Shown piece after piece: positions 41,983 to 50,428 of a stretch of DNA of 64,000 nucleotides. Positions within the stretch are counted from its first letter, which is position 1; every line of letters starts with the position of its first letter. The stretch is from positions 4,898,001 through 4,962,000 of the forward strand of contig NZ_JALRMO010000001.1 of the NCBI RefSeq assembly GCF_023276405.1, in the 5' to 3' direction. A model generated the notes under the pieces. It did no database searches. It was given only the letters and a program-made list of their open reading frames with translations, and was not told the origin of the DNA. The translations under genes and the position numbers were made by a program. The DNA is from Paenibacillus hamazuiensis (GTDB taxonomy: Bacteria > Bacillota > Bacilli > Paenibacillales > NBRC-103111).

Positions 41983-42774
41983 ATGGCTTACGGTTTTTTG
42001 CTCGATTTGGACGGAACATTGTATAACGGTGATCGGCCGATTCCTTATGCAGCGGAATTTATGGGATGGCTTAACGCGCAGCGCCATCCTTACCTGCTGG
42101 TGACGAACAATTCGTCCCGCACCCCCGCACAGGTCGCCGAACATCTGCGCGGCCTCGGGATCGAGGTACCCGCTTCGGCCATCTTGACCTCTTCCATCGC
42201 CGCCGCCCTTTACCTAAAAGATCAGGCGAAGGGCAGCCGCGTATACGCGATCGGCGAGCAAGGGCTGAAGCAGGCGCTGGCGGACAGCGGCTTCGAGCTG
42301 ACGGACGAGCGTCCCGACTACGTCGTCCAGGGGATCGACCGCGACTTTACTTACGCGAAGCTGGCTGCCGCCGTTCGCCACATTCGCAGCGGCGCCGGAT
42401 TCGTAATGACGAATCCGGACCTTCTGCTGCCGTGGAACGGCGAGCTTACGCCCGGAGCCGGCGCCATCGGCGCCGCCATTCAGGCGTCCAGCCAGGCGGA
42501 GCCCGTCGTGATCGGCAAACCGTCGCCGATCATTATGAATTACGCCGTACGGCAGCTTGGCCTGCCGGCGGAGCGCATTTGGGCGGTCGGCGACAATCTG
42601 CGCACCGATATTCGCGGCGGAGCCGCCGCAGGCTGCCGGACCGCGCTTGTGCTGACGGGGCTGGCGACCAAGGACAACGCGGAAAGCCAAATAGCCGCCG
42701 CCGGCATCCGCCCGGACGTTATTTGCGACGATCTGCAATCGCTTAGGCGAATGCTGGAATTGTCCGTGAATTAG
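41983..42774 (+). CDS. HAD-superfamily IIA phosphatase (NagD/YutF-like)
   Basis: 263 residues. Motif I LLDLDGTLYNG holds the nucleophile and acid/base Asp; motif II is TNNSSRTP; the C2 cap follows (HLRGLGIEVPASAILTSS); motif III Lys is in VVIGKPSPIIM; motif IV is in WAVGDNLRTDIRGG. The length fits the NagD/AraL/YutF subfamily of cytosolic sugar- or nucleotide-phosphate phosphatases. AAGGAG precedes the start. It is co-directional with the two-component genes, with about 100 bp between, and no functional link is apparent. Confidence 0.94.
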   Translation: MAYGFLLDLDGTLYNGDRPIPYAAEFMGWLNAQRHPYLLVTNNSSRTPAQVAEHLRGLGIEVPASAILTSSIAAALYLKDQAKGSRVYAIGEQGLKQALADSGFELTDERPDYVVQGIDRDFTYAKLAAAVRHIRSGAGFVMTNPDLLLPWNGELTPGAGAIGAAIQASSQAEPVVIGKPSPIIMNYAVRQLGLPAERIWAVGDNLRTDIRGGAAAGCRTALVLTGLATKDNAESQIAAAGIRPDVICDDLQSLRRMLELSVN

Positions 42775-42869
42775 GTGAAACGTCCATACCCCTTTTGCCC
42801 CCGGTTCATATGATGATCTCGTAATTGCCGCACGGTAATTACCATCATAAGTCGAAAGGGGCATTTCTC

Positions 42870-42980
42870 ATGGGTGCAATAGGTGGTTTCAGCTGTGCCG
42901 GTATTGGCTTCACTTCGATCGGGGTTATCCTGGTTCTGTTCATCCTCCTGGTCATCGTTACCACGGCATTCGTTATCTAA
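42870..42980 (+). CDS. YjcZ-family tiny sporulation membrane protein
   Basis: A 36-residue protein preceded by AAAGGGG. It has a Gly/Cys-rich start (MGAIGGFSCAGIGF) and one membrane helix (VILVLFILLVIVTTAFVI), which matches the Bacillales 'tiny TM' family TIGR01732/YjcZ. Members are made in sporulation or the spore coat context. A strong terminator follows, so it is a single-gene unit. The small size and good ribosome binding site make the call safe although the exact function is not known. Confidence 0.9.
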   Translation: MGAIGGFSCAGIGFTSIGVILVLFILLVIVTTAFVI

Positions 42981-43034
42981 ATTTTTAAACCCAATCCTCC
43001 AAAAGCCGCAATTGGGGGAACGCCGATCATCGTC

Positions 43035-43072
43035 AAAGATACGGGCACGTTCTGCGTGTCCGTATCTTTTTG
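43035..43072 (+). terminator. Terminator of the YjcZ-like gene
   Basis: AAAGATACGGGCACG pairs with CGTGTCCGTATCTTT around TTCTG, with T-rich sequence after it. Confidence 0.95.
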
Positions 43073-43209
43073 TCGTTTAGACCGCAGAATGAAGGATTTG
43101 TAAATCGTTGCCGTTCGGGAGCAAATTGTCATATAATGAAATCATTCGAGAAATTGCATTTATATTACCCGCAGCTTTGATAAAAATTATCTATGTAGGG
43201 GTGACAGGG

Positions 43210-44112
43210 ATGAACATGAACCAGTTGGAAACGCTGCTCACCATATCGAAGACCATGAGCTTCCGCAAAGCTGGAGAGCTGCTCAACCTGACTCAGCCGG
43301 CCGTATCAGCGCAAATCAAAAGCCTGGAAGACGAGTTCAAGACGATTCTGATCGACCGCAATCAGCCCGTTACCCTGACCGACAGCGGCAAGCTGTTCCT
43401 CGAGCATGCCGAGCGAATTTTGCAAATCGTCGACGATTTGAAGCAAAAGCTGACGGACCTGAACCAGACGCCTCAAGGTCACATCCATCTGGGAACGACG
43501 ACATCGATCGCGATGCAAATTTTGCCCCGGGTGCTTTCTTATTTTCAGGACCAGTTTCCGCTGATCAAAACGACCATCCATTCGATGACCTCCTCCCAGA
43601 TTATGAGCAGCGTTGAAAACGGAACGGTCGATATCGGCATCACTTATTTGTTCGAAAAACATCCGGCGCTTGAGTCTTCCGTGCTTTATTACGATACGTT
43701 CGAGCTCGTTGTCTCGCCTGAGCATCCCTTAAGCGTATATTCCCATATGCCCATAGAAAAGCTAAACGATATTCCGTTCATTATGCTTTCCCCGGAAACG
43801 GCCGGCAGGCGGTTCGTCGACCAGATTTTCAGCAAGCTGAACATGGTGCCGCGGGTTGTGATGGAGCTGCAAAGCAGCGAGGAAGTGAAGCGGATGGTGG
43901 AGCTGAACCTGGGTGCGGCGATCATCTCCAAAATGTCCATCTCCAAGGAGCTGAAAATGGGGACGCTCAAGATGATCAAGGTCAACGAGCTGGAAATCAG
44001 CCACCCGGTCGGCGTCGTGTACAAGTCCGGGCGGTACCTCAGCTCCGCGCTGCACCAGTTTTTGCGAGACCTCAAAGGAATGGAAGAACACCAATTTTTC
44101 GGTTCGGAGTGA
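43210..44112 (+). CDS. LysR family transcriptional regulator
   Basis: 300 residues. The N-terminal HTH (MNQLETLLTISKTMSFRKAGELLNLTQPAVSAQIKSLEDEF) is canonical LysR. The C-terminal periplasmic-binding-like domain has the usual GHIHLGTTTSIAMQILPRVL start and the 'ELVVSPEHPLS' strand. The start at 43210 has AGGGGTGACAGGG upstream. It is co-directional with the histidinol-phosphatase gene 6 bp downstream and could be co-transcribed. The target is unknown. Confidence 0.92.
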   Translation: MNMNQLETLLTISKTMSFRKAGELLNLTQPAVSAQIKSLEDEFKTILIDRNQPVTLTDSGKLFLEHAERILQIVDDLKQKLTDLNQTPQGHIHLGTTTSIAMQILPRVLSYFQDQFPLIKTTIHSMTSSQIMSSVENGTVDIGITYLFEKHPALESSVLYYDTFELVVSPEHPLSVYSHMPIEKLNDIPFIMLSPETAGRRFVDQIFSKLNMVPRVVMELQSSEEVKRMVELNLGAAIISKMSISKELKMGTLKMIKVNELEISHPVGVVYKSGRYLSSALHQFLRDLKGMEEHQFFGSE

Positions 44113-44118
44113 TAGATT

Positions 44119-44928
44119 ATGACCATGTTCGACCTACATACCCATCACGATCGCTGCGGACACGCCAAGGGCAAAATCCGCGATTACATCGAATCGGCGA
44201 TTCGCCAAGGGCTGCACGTGATCGGCATTTCCGACCATTCGCCGTATTTCGGCAGCGAGAAGGACCACGAACAGCCGGGAATTGCGATGGCCAAAAGCGA
44301 GTTTCCGCGTTATGTCGCCGAGGTGCTCAGCCTCAAGGAGGAGTATAAGGACCGGATCGACGTCCTGCTCGGTGTCGAGTCCGATTTTTTCCCCGAGCAC
44401 GTCGAGACGTATCGCAAGCAGTACGAACAATATCCGTTCGATTATATCATCGGATCGGTTCACCAATCCGGAGGCGTCAGCATTTTTAACAAAAAACGGT
44501 GGAACGGCTTGTCCGATGAGGAAAAAGTACGGCAAAAGGAAATTTATTACGACCTGATCGCGGACTCTGCGCGCAGCGGCATGTTTCAAATTCTCGGCCA
44601 TATCGACGCGATGAAAGGGTTCTACCCTTCCTTCGCCGACATCCAGACGGAAGCCGTCGACCGTACGCTGAAGATTATCGGCGAGTGCGGCATCGCCATC
44701 GAGATCAACACATCCGGCAAAACAAAAGATTGCGGCGGCTGGTATCCGTCCGATTCGATTCTCGAACGGGCTCTGCACTACGGCGTCAAGGTGACGTTCG
44801 GCTCCGACGCACACGTCCCCGACCGCGTGGCCGACGAGTTCGATCTTGTCGCGAAGCGGCTGAAGGAAATCGGCTTCCGATCATGGGTGTATTATAAGCA
44901 GAAGCAGATGCATGAAGTTTCTTTGTGA
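44119..44928 (+). CDS. Histidinol-phosphatase, PHP family (HisK/HisJ-like)
   Basis: A 269-residue PHP-domain phosphatase (EC 3.1.3.15), which removes phosphate from histidinol phosphate in the cytoplasm. Metal ligands are visible: MFDLHTHHDRCGH (His-x-His), ISDHSPYFG (Asp-His), LGVESDFFP (Glu), ILGHIDAMK (His) and TFGSDAHVPD (Asp-His). The HisJ-type HHDRCGHA start is diagnostic for the Bacillus/Listeria monofunctional enzyme. The gene starts 6 bp after the LysR gene; no other his genes are near. Confidence 0.93.
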   Translation: MTMFDLHTHHDRCGHAKGKIRDYIESAIRQGLHVIGISDHSPYFGSEKDHEQPGIAMAKSEFPRYVAEVLSLKEEYKDRIDVLLGVESDFFPEHVETYRKQYEQYPFDYIIGSVHQSGGVSIFNKKRWNGLSDEEKVRQKEIYYDLIADSARSGMFQILGHIDAMKGFYPSFADIQTEAVDRTLKIIGECGIAIEINTSGKTKDCGGWYPSDSILERALHYGVKVTFGSDAHVPDRVADEFDLVAKRLKEIGFRSWVYYKQKQMHEVSL

Positions 44929-45014
44929 TCACCCCCTAAATCCCCCTCTAGGGGGACCCCAGGCGCTCGGGCGCCCTGGACCCGCCCTGTTGGAGCGGCT
45001 GCTTGCTGCTAGTT

Positions 45015-45179
45015 CGCGTTTGTCCGGCATGGATTTTTCGCCTTCGGCCGAAAAATCTGATGCCGGACACGCTGTACTTTTGGTGCGGTGCCTGGGGAGT
45101 CGGTTCGTGCCTCATGCTCGCGATTGTCGGGCAAGGTTTGCTGGCGCAAACTTATGCCCGACACGCTTCACTTTGGTGC
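45015..45179. repeat. Two direct copies of a covarying hairpin repeat
   Basis: Copy 1 (45015-45086) has stem TGTCCGGCAT/ATGCCGGACA at 45021-45069. Copy 2 (45119-45179) has stem TGTCGGGCA/TGCCCGACA at 45125-45163. Both are flanked by CGCG(T/A)TTGTC on the left and GACACGCT..ACTTT(T)GGTGC on the right. The C-to-G change in the stem is compensated on the other arm. The apical loops differ: copy 1 has an ATTTTTCG/CGAAAAAT stem, copy 2 has GTTTGC-TGGC-GCAAAC. Confidence 0.85.
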
Positions 45180-45207
45180 TGAGAGTACGGCAAAAGAAAC
45201 AAAATCC

Positions 45208-45260
45208 CAAAGATCGCACCGCATCGGCCATACGGCCGAAATGCGGGCGGTCTTTTTTTA
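45208..45260 (+). terminator. Terminator downstream of the hairpin pair
   Basis: AGATCGCACCGCAT...GGCC pairs with GGCC...ATGCGGGCGGTCT (several mismatches), followed by TTTTTTT. It would close a transcript from the histidinol-phosphatase gene. Confidence 0.8.
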
Positions 45261-45294
45261 GTGAAAAAAACAAATAATTCTTTTCAATTTACAC

Positions 45295-45325
45295 TTGAAC
45301 CTGACGTAACGTCATGTTTTATAGT
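45295..45325 (+). promoter_or_regulatory. MerR-type promoter with 19-bp spacer and palindromic operator
   Basis: -35 TTGAAC (45295-45300) and -10 TATAGT (45320-45325) are separated by 19 bp, the long spacer typical of MerR-activated promoters. The spacer holds an imperfect dyad around GACGT-A-ACGTC. It lies directly upstream of the merR-like gene, so autoregulation and activation of the downstream SRPBCC genes are likely. Confidence 0.85.
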
Positions 45326-45368
45326 ATAGTTACCGGTAAACAGCTGTCGCAGCAAAAAGGAGATGGTT

Positions 45369-45857
45369 ATGAAGCGGCTTTGGAAAGTCGGGGAGCTTGC
45401 CAAGTTAACGGGACTCACGATACGGACGCTCAGGTTTTACGATCAGATCGGCCTGTTCTCGCCATCGGCCCATTCCGACTCGGGACACAGGTTGTACAAC
45501 GAAGCCGATTTGGCAAGGCTGCAGCAAATTTTATCGTTAAAAGAGCTCGGCTTGTCGCTGGACGAGGTGAAATCCGTATTAAACGGCGAGCGCTACAGTC
45601 CGCTGGAAATCGTGTCGCTGCAAATCGCCCGTTTGAAGGAAAACATCCGGATGGAACAAAAGCTTTTGGCCGAACTCGAGCACGTATCCAGCTTGATGCA
45701 GCTCAAACAGCCTGTTACGGTTGAGGATTTTACCAAATTGCTGGAAGTTATGAAAAAGAGTCACGAAAAATATATCATCGAACGTCAAATGACGTGGGAA
45801 CGGCATCTGGACCTGCTCGGCAGCTTCGTCGACGGACGTTCGGACGAGCCAAATTAA
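45369..45857 (+). CDS. MerR family transcriptional regulator
   Basis: 162 residues. The winged-helix motif LWKVGELAKLTGLTIRTLRFYDQIGLFSPSAHSDSGHRLYNEADLARLQQIL is canonical. A coiled-coil helix (RLKENIRMEQKLLAELEHVSSLM) follows for dimerisation. There are no conserved metal-binding cysteines, so it is more likely of the drug- or stress-responsive kind. The gene has a MerR-type promoter in front and two SRPBCC genes behind (10 bp and overlapping), indicating a self-regulated operon. The effector is unknown. Confidence 0.95.
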   Translation: MKRLWKVGELAKLTGLTIRTLRFYDQIGLFSPSAHSDSGHRLYNEADLARLQQILSLKELGLSLDEVKSVLNGERYSPLEIVSLQIARLKENIRMEQKLLAELEHVSSLMQLKQPVTVEDFTKLLEVMKKSHEKYIIERQMTWERHLDLLGSFVDGRSDEPN

Positions 45858-45867
45858 AGGAGCTGAA

Positions 45868-46326
45868 ATGATGAACGAACGATCTATCGTACACAACACC
45901 TTCGTCATTGAACGGGTGTATCAAGCCTCGCCGGCCAAAGTATTTGCCTCCTGGTCGGACCCCAAGCTGAAGGAGCAATGGTTTCCCAAAGCCGAGACCT
46001 TCGAGTTTCGGGTTGGGGGCACCGAGCTTACTCGCGGAGGTCCTCCCGGCGGACCGGTATACGTCTTCGATGCCCGGTACCAGGAAATCGCCGCGGACGA
46101 GCGCATCGTTTACACCTATACTTTGGATATGGGCGAAACGCGGATATCGGTTTCCGTGGCGACCATTGAGTTCAAACCGGAGGGAAGCGGCACGAAGCTG
46201 ATTTTAACCGAGCAGGGCGTCTTCCTGGACGGATACGATACGCCGGCCCAGCGCGAGCACGGCACCAAGGAAATGCTGGACAGGCTGGGAGAATCGCTCC
46301 AAACAGCCAAGGAGGGACGGGCATGA
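45868..46326 (+). CDS. SRPBCC/AHSA1-family protein (first of a pair)
   Basis: A 152-residue START-like protein with the AHSA1/activator-of-Hsp90-like pattern: VIERVYQASPAKVFASWSDPKLKEQWFPKAETFEFRVGG, a beta-barrel core and the C-terminal helix QREHGTKEMLDRLGESLQTA. Such proteins bind small hydrophobic ligands in a deep cavity; most have no known reaction. It is preceded by AAAGGAG and followed by a second SRPBCC gene with which it overlaps by ATGA. Confidence 0.9.
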   Translation: MMNERSIVHNTFVIERVYQASPAKVFASWSDPKLKEQWFPKAETFEFRVGGTELTRGGPPGGPVYVFDARYQEIAADERIVYTYTLDMGETRISVSVATIEFKPEGSGTKLILTEQGVFLDGYDTPAQREHGTKEMLDRLGESLQTAKEGRA

Positions 46327-46793
46327 CGGAAAACCGAGCGGCAAACAACGAAATCAGCGCACCGGAAAAATACGAGTTTGTGTCAACGCGGGTAATCAAT
46401 GCCTCCCCCGCCCTCGTTTACGAAGCGTGGACAAACCCTGAGCATTTGGCGCAATGGTGGGGTCCGAACGGCTTTACGAACACTTTTCACGAATTTGATT
46501 TGCGGCCGGGAGGGATATGGGAGTTTGTGATGCATGGACCGGACGGAGTCGATTATCCCAACAAAAGCGAATTTGTCGAAATTGGACCCGAACGGATCGT
46601 GCTGCGGCATATTTGCGCACCCTATTTTCAGCTCACGGCAACCTTCGAGGATCTTGACGGCAAAACCAAGCTGACTTGGCGTCAGCTTTTCGAAGACGCT
46701 GCCGTATTTAACGCAATCAAGAAAATCGCGGTTCCAGCCAACGAACAAAACCTGGACCGTCTTGAAGCGCAATTGCAGAAAATGTCCGTCTGA
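46323..46793 (+). CDS. SRPBCC/AHSA1-family protein (second of a pair)
   Basis: A 156-residue START-like protein, similar in fold to the previous gene but diverged in sequence (VINASPALVYEAWTNPEHLAQWWGPNGFTNTFHEFDLRPGGIWEFVMHG). The start overlaps the stop of the first gene (ATGA), so they are translationally coupled. Two AHSA1-type proteins under one MerR regulator is an arrangement seen in other Firmicutes, where the usual regulator is ArsR. The ligand is unknown. Confidence 0.9.
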   Translation: MTENRAANNEISAPEKYEFVSTRVINASPALVYEAWTNPEHLAQWWGPNGFTNTFHEFDLRPGGIWEFVMHGPDGVDYPNKSEFVEIGPERIVLRHICAPYFQLTATFEDLDGKTKLTWRQLFEDAAVFNAIKKIAVPANEQNLDRLEAQLQKMSV

Positions 46794-46826
46794 GATTCCA
46801 AGCTGCTTCTCATGCAGCATCGCCGG

Positions 46827-46850
46827 CCGGCCGTAGGGCCGGTTTTTTTT
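46827..46850 (+). terminator. Terminator of the MerR-SRPBCC operon
   Basis: CCGGCC-GTAG-GGCCGG followed by TTTTTTTT. Confidence 0.95.
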
Positions 46851-46854
46851 GCGG

Positions 46855-46894
46855 CAAAAAAAAGAGACCCGCCAAACGGTGGCAGGTCTTAAAG
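46855..46894 (-). terminator. Terminator of the diguanylate cyclase gene
   Basis: On the minus strand, AAGACCTGCCA pairs with TGGCGGGTCT around CCGTT and is followed by CTTTTTTTT. Confidence 0.85.
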
Positions 46895-46999
46895 ATATAT
46901 ATTTTAAAAAGGGGGTCTTGGTTATTATCATATACAACGAACATGTTAATAACGTAACAGAAATATTTCATTTGTGTAACAAAAATGAAAGCGCTATTC

Positions 47000-48100
47000 T
47001 TATTGCCGGTTGAATGCAGGCTCCACACGGTTTCTGCCTTTCCGTTTAGCCTGGTACAAAGCTGCGTCGGCCGCTGCGACCAGCTGTCCCCCAGGCCAAA
47101 GCGGAAAAGACGATACGCCGATCGATACGGTCACCGGAACCGCGTTCCCCCCCACTGTGAAAGGCTCGCCCTCAACCCGCTTGCGGATGCGCTCCGCCGC
47201 CTGCACCGCTTGTTCCGGGCCGCAGCCCGGGAGCAGCACGACGAACTCCTCACCGCCGTACCGCGCCGCTACGTCTTCCGAACGCAGCTGCGACCGGATG
47301 CGGACAGAGAGCTCCCGGAGCACGGCATCCCCGCTTTGGTGACCATGCGCGTCGTTGATATTTTTGAAATAATCGATATCGATAAAAGCAAGCGACAAAG
47401 GCCTTCCGAGCTGGGCCGCCGTCTCCGTGTAACGGTCGAATGCGACCTCAAAGAAGCGCATATTGTACAGCTGCGTCAAATGATCCTTCGAAGCCTCTTC
47501 CGCCAGCAGCCGGCTCCTTGCCTGTTCCTTCTGCATGGAGCGAATGAACGCAGCGGCCGTGCAGCAGCCAAGTAAACTGACCGCTTGCGCCAGCATAAAC
47601 GATGAAGGGCTGCCCGCCATCCCCTGCCAAACGTACAAGGATGGAACAAACAAGGCGATATGCAGCACCGCCGTATGGGCGGACGCAGGGAAACGGAGCT
47701 TGCCCGGCCTCAAATACGAGGCCACTCTCGCATATAAAATAAGCGCAAACAGCTGTACCAGAAGCTGCTGGCCGTCAGGCGCAGCCCCCCGGATTGCGGC
47801 TTCCCCGGCTCCGATCGCCATACCGGCCGCAACGACGGACACGGCGGGCTGCCGCATAAATGCCAGCGCGATCAGAGGAACGTAGGCGATATGGACAAGC
47901 CGGGAAAAAGCCGATCCGTACATGATGCAGGCCGCCGCCAAGCCTGCGGCAACCGCGGCCAAACCTAACCCGATCTTCACCGGCAAGGCGTCGCCCCGAC
48001 TCCAGCCGCGATTTTGACAGACCTGCCTTATTCCATAGGAAATCGCTACGAGCACACTGACGGCAGCCGCAGAATCCTTGATGAGCAGTGTCCAGATCAT
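47000..48100 (-). CDS. Membrane diguanylate cyclase (GGDEF domain)
   Basis: About 366 residues. The N-terminal ~190 residues are a membrane sensor module of 5-6 helices (DSAAAVSVLVAISYGIRQV, IGLGLAAVAAGLAAACIMYG and others). The C-terminal GGDEF domain is complete: DHLTQLYNMRFFE, FIDIDYFKNINDAHGHQSGD, active-site RYGGEEFVVLLPG and SIGVSSFP. The A-site GGEEF is catalytically competent. The start is ATG 48100 or GTG 48109. It makes c-di-GMP at the membrane in response to an unknown signal. It is convergent with the MerR operon and divergent from the CDF exporter. Confidence 0.95.
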   Translation of the reverse strand: MIWTLLIKDSAAAVSVLVAISYGIRQVCQNRGWSRGDALPVKIGLGLAAVAAGLAAACIMYGSAFSRLVHIAYVPLIALAFMRQPAVSVVAAGMAIGAGEAAIRGAAPDGQQLLVQLFALILYARVASYLRPGKLRFPASAHTAVLHIALFVPSLYVWQGMAGSPSSFMLAQAVSLLGCCTAAAFIRSMQKEQARSRLLAEEASKDHLTQLYNMRFFEVAFDRYTETAAQLGRPLSLAFIDIDYFKNINDAHGHQSGDAVLRELSVRIRSQLRSEDVAARYGGEEFVVLLPGCGPEQAVQAAERIRKRVEGEPFTVGGNAVPVTVSIGVSSFPLWPGGQLVAAADAALYQAKRKGRNRVEPAFNRQ

Positions 48101-48239
48101 GAAATCCACCGCCTTCCCGTTATACTTCTATCGTATGTAGGCGGAAGACCACTCGTCACTATGTTTTCGTTGCGGCTGAGTACCTTCTCACGTATAATGC
48201 GTACATAGACTCGTATTACATCGAAAGTGCGGTGTTTGC

Positions 48240-49193
48240 ATGGCTGCTATGTACGATTATCACCATCTGGTCCATGTCAAGGAACAAAGCACGAGCCGAA
48301 AAACGCTTTGGATCTCGCTTGGATTAACTTTGTTTTTTACTGTCGTAGAAATCATCGGCGGCATCGTCTCCAACTCTTTGGCGCTGCTGTCCGATTCGGC
48401 TCATATGATTTCCGACGTGATCGCGCTGGGCCTTAGCATGTTTGCCATTTATTTGGCGACCAGGCCGCCCAACGCCCGCTATACGTTCGGTTATTTGCGC
48501 TTTGAAATCATCGCTTCCTTTCTGAACGGGCTGGCGCTGTGCCTTATTTCGCTAGGCATTTTCGTCGAAGGCGTACGCCGCTTCCTTCACCCGGAACCGA
48601 TTGATTTCAAGCTGATGTTAATCATCGCCTGCATCGGGTTCGTCGTCAATCTCGTGCTGACGCTTGTGCTAAGCCACAGCGCGCATGAAGAAGAGAACCT
48701 CGGCGTGAAAAGCGCCCTTTGGCATTTTATCGGGGATCTGCTCAGCTCGCTCGGCGTTATCGTTTCCGCCGTCATTATTTACTTTACCGGAATCCAGTGG
48801 GTCGACCCGCTGATCAGCATGGTGATCGGAACGATCATTTTTATCGGCGGCGTTAAAATCATCAAGGAATCGTATTTCATCCTCATGGAATCGGTGCCCG
48901 ATCAGTTCGATCTCGACGAAATCCGTCATGCGATCGCCGAGGTGGAGGGCGTTGAAGACGTGCACGAAATGCACCTTTGGGCGATTTCCACGGGGCATTA
49001 CTCGCTCACCGCCCATGTGTTCATCGACGATAAAATTCAGCCGTTTTGCATCATTCTCGCGATCAACGAGACGCTGCAGAGCAAATACGGCATTCATCAC
49101 TCCACGATCCAAATGGAGCATGCCAATATTCATCCGCATGGGGAGTACGGCCGGGAATTTTTGAAAAACCGCGAGCTGCATTCGCATTCGTAA
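48240..49193 (+). CDS. Cation diffusion facilitator (CzcD/ZitB-like metal exporter)
   Basis: A 317-residue CDF transporter. Six predicted helices and the two metal-binding HxxxD-type sites: SDSAHMISD in TM2 and HFIGDLLSS in TM5. The C-terminal cytoplasmic domain (HAIAEVEGVEDVHEMHLWAI ... IHHSTIQMEHANIHPHGEYG) is His-rich and of the usual ferredoxin-like fold. The N-terminus has His residues (YHHLVH). Zn2+/Cd2+/Co2+ efflux by proton exchange is the likely role. No metal-responsive regulator gene is adjacent. Confidence 0.94.
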   Translation: MAAMYDYHHLVHVKEQSTSRKTLWISLGLTLFFTVVEIIGGIVSNSLALLSDSAHMISDVIALGLSMFAIYLATRPPNARYTFGYLRFEIIASFLNGLALCLISLGIFVEGVRRFLHPEPIDFKLMLIIACIGFVVNLVLTLVLSHSAHEEENLGVKSALWHFIGDLLSSLGVIVSAVIIYFTGIQWVDPLISMVIGTIIFIGGVKIIKESYFILMESVPDQFDLDEIRHAIAEVEGVEDVHEMHLWAISTGHYSLTAHVFIDDKIQPFCIILAINETLQSKYGIHHSTIQMEHANIHPHGEYGREFLKNRELHSHS

Positions 49194-49201
49194 GGGTAAA
49201 G

Positions 49202-49244
49202 CAAAGCGGCAGCCTCCGCCAGGAGAGCTGCCGCTTTCATTTTT
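49202..49244 (+). terminator. Terminator of the CDF gene, probably bidirectional
   Basis: AAAGCGGCAG and CTGCCGCTTT close the stem, and CATTTTTC follows. It separates convergent genes. Confidence 0.9.
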
Positions 49245-49258
49245 CACGAAATGTTCCG

Positions 49259-50386
49259 TTATTTCCTTTCGTACCAGTACCCGGTAATGCCTTTGTCCAT
49301 CCGCACAAGCGCTTCGAGATAGTAATAATCTCCCCAGATCACGTGATCGTCCGGGGCAAGGCCGCCCCTGATATGGTAAGAGCCGTGGTTCAGCAAACCT
49401 TCGGCATTCGGTTCCCCGGTGGTCGCATACTTTTCCACAAGCCCCTTCATGGAACGGTTCAACCCTTCTTCGAGATACGCCCGGTCGCCGTCATCCGCAG
49501 GCAGCAGGGAAAGCAGCTCCAGCAGCCCGGCGGACGTAATTGCGGAAGCCGAGCTGTCGCGGTACGTATCCGCATTTACGGGCACATCGAAATCCCAGTA
49601 GACGACATGGTCTTCCGGCAAACGCTTGAGGAAATAACGTGCAAGCCGTTTCGACGTTTCCATATACGCCTTATCGCCGGTGTAACGGTACGAAAGTGCG
49701 AAGCCGTAAATCCCCCACGCCTGGCCCCGCGTCCAGGTCGAGCCGTCGCGGTACCCCTGGTGCGTGCCGCCGCGCAGCGAATCTCCCGTTTCCTGGTCGA
49801 AATAAAACGTATGGTACGACGAATCATCGCCGCGCACAAGGAAACGGCGGCTTTTCTCCGCATGAATGACCGCGACGTCGCGGTACTTTTCGTTGCCGGT
49901 TTGCTCATAGGCCCAGTACAAAAGCGGAAGGTTCATCATGCAGTCGATAATGATCCGGCCTCCGTTATTCGGATCGCCTTCCGGCCCCCAGGCTTGAATG
50001 AGCTGCGATTTCGGGCGCCACCGCTTCATCAACGCGTCGGCCGCTTCGAGTGTCAGCTTGCGGGCGGATTCGTCTTTTTCCACAATCCACTGCGCCTTGG
50101 AAGAAAGCGAATACAAAAATCCGATGTCGTGATGATCGAGACTTACGTTGTTGTCGAGCCTTTGCCGGAAGCTTTCGACGGTTCTCCGCGCCGCCTGACG
50201 AAACGCATCGTCGCCGGTATACTCGTAGCACAGCCACAGCATGCCGGACCAAAAGCCGTCGGTCCAATCCGTATTCGGATTCAGCTGGTACTTGCCCTTG
50301 TCGCTGACATGCGGGAACAAGTCGCCGTAACGTTCGATATTGGCCCGCGTTTTTTGCACAGCATCTTCAATCGCTTTTTTCCACAT
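49259..50386 (-). CDS. Unsaturated glucuronyl hydrolase, GH88 family
   Basis: A 375-residue (alpha/alpha)6-barrel enzyme of GH88 (EC 3.2.1.-), which cleaves delta-4,5-unsaturated uronic acid from oligosaccharides produced by polysaccharide lyases. The catalytic Asp pair is visible in NVSLDHHDIGFLY and GGRIIIDCMMNLPLLYWA. The motif STWTRGQAWGIYGFAL is diagnostic. AAAGGAG precedes the start. No signal peptide, so it is cytosolic. It follows the lacI-type regulator by 42 bp and would be in the same transcript. Its product is converted by KduI (gene at 13303-14136). Confidence 0.97.
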   Translation of the reverse strand: MWKKAIEDAVQKTRANIERYGDLFPHVSDKGKYQLNPNTDWTDGFWSGMLWLCYEYTGDDAFRQAARRTVESFRQRLDNNVSLDHHDIGFLYSLSSKAQWIVEKDESARKLTLEAADALMKRWRPKSQLIQAWGPEGDPNNGGRIIIDCMMNLPLLYWAYEQTGNEKYRDVAVIHAEKSRRFLVRGDDSSYHTFYFDQETGDSLRGGTHQGYRDGSTWTRGQAWGIYGFALSYRYTGDKAYMETSKRLARYFLKRLPEDHVVYWDFDVPVNADTYRDSSASAITSAGLLELLSLLPADDGDRAYLEEGLNRSMKGLVEKYATTGEPNAEGLLNHGSYHIRGGLAPDDHVIWGDYYYLEALVRMDKGITGYWYERK

Positions 50387-50428
50387 GAAAAACACTCCTT
50401 TTATATGATGAATGAAAAATACACCTTT

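Noticed and set aside
45314-45724. Plus-strand frame overlapping the MerR gene
   Set aside because: It is a shifted reading of the MerR gene, and its composition is that of a shadow frame.
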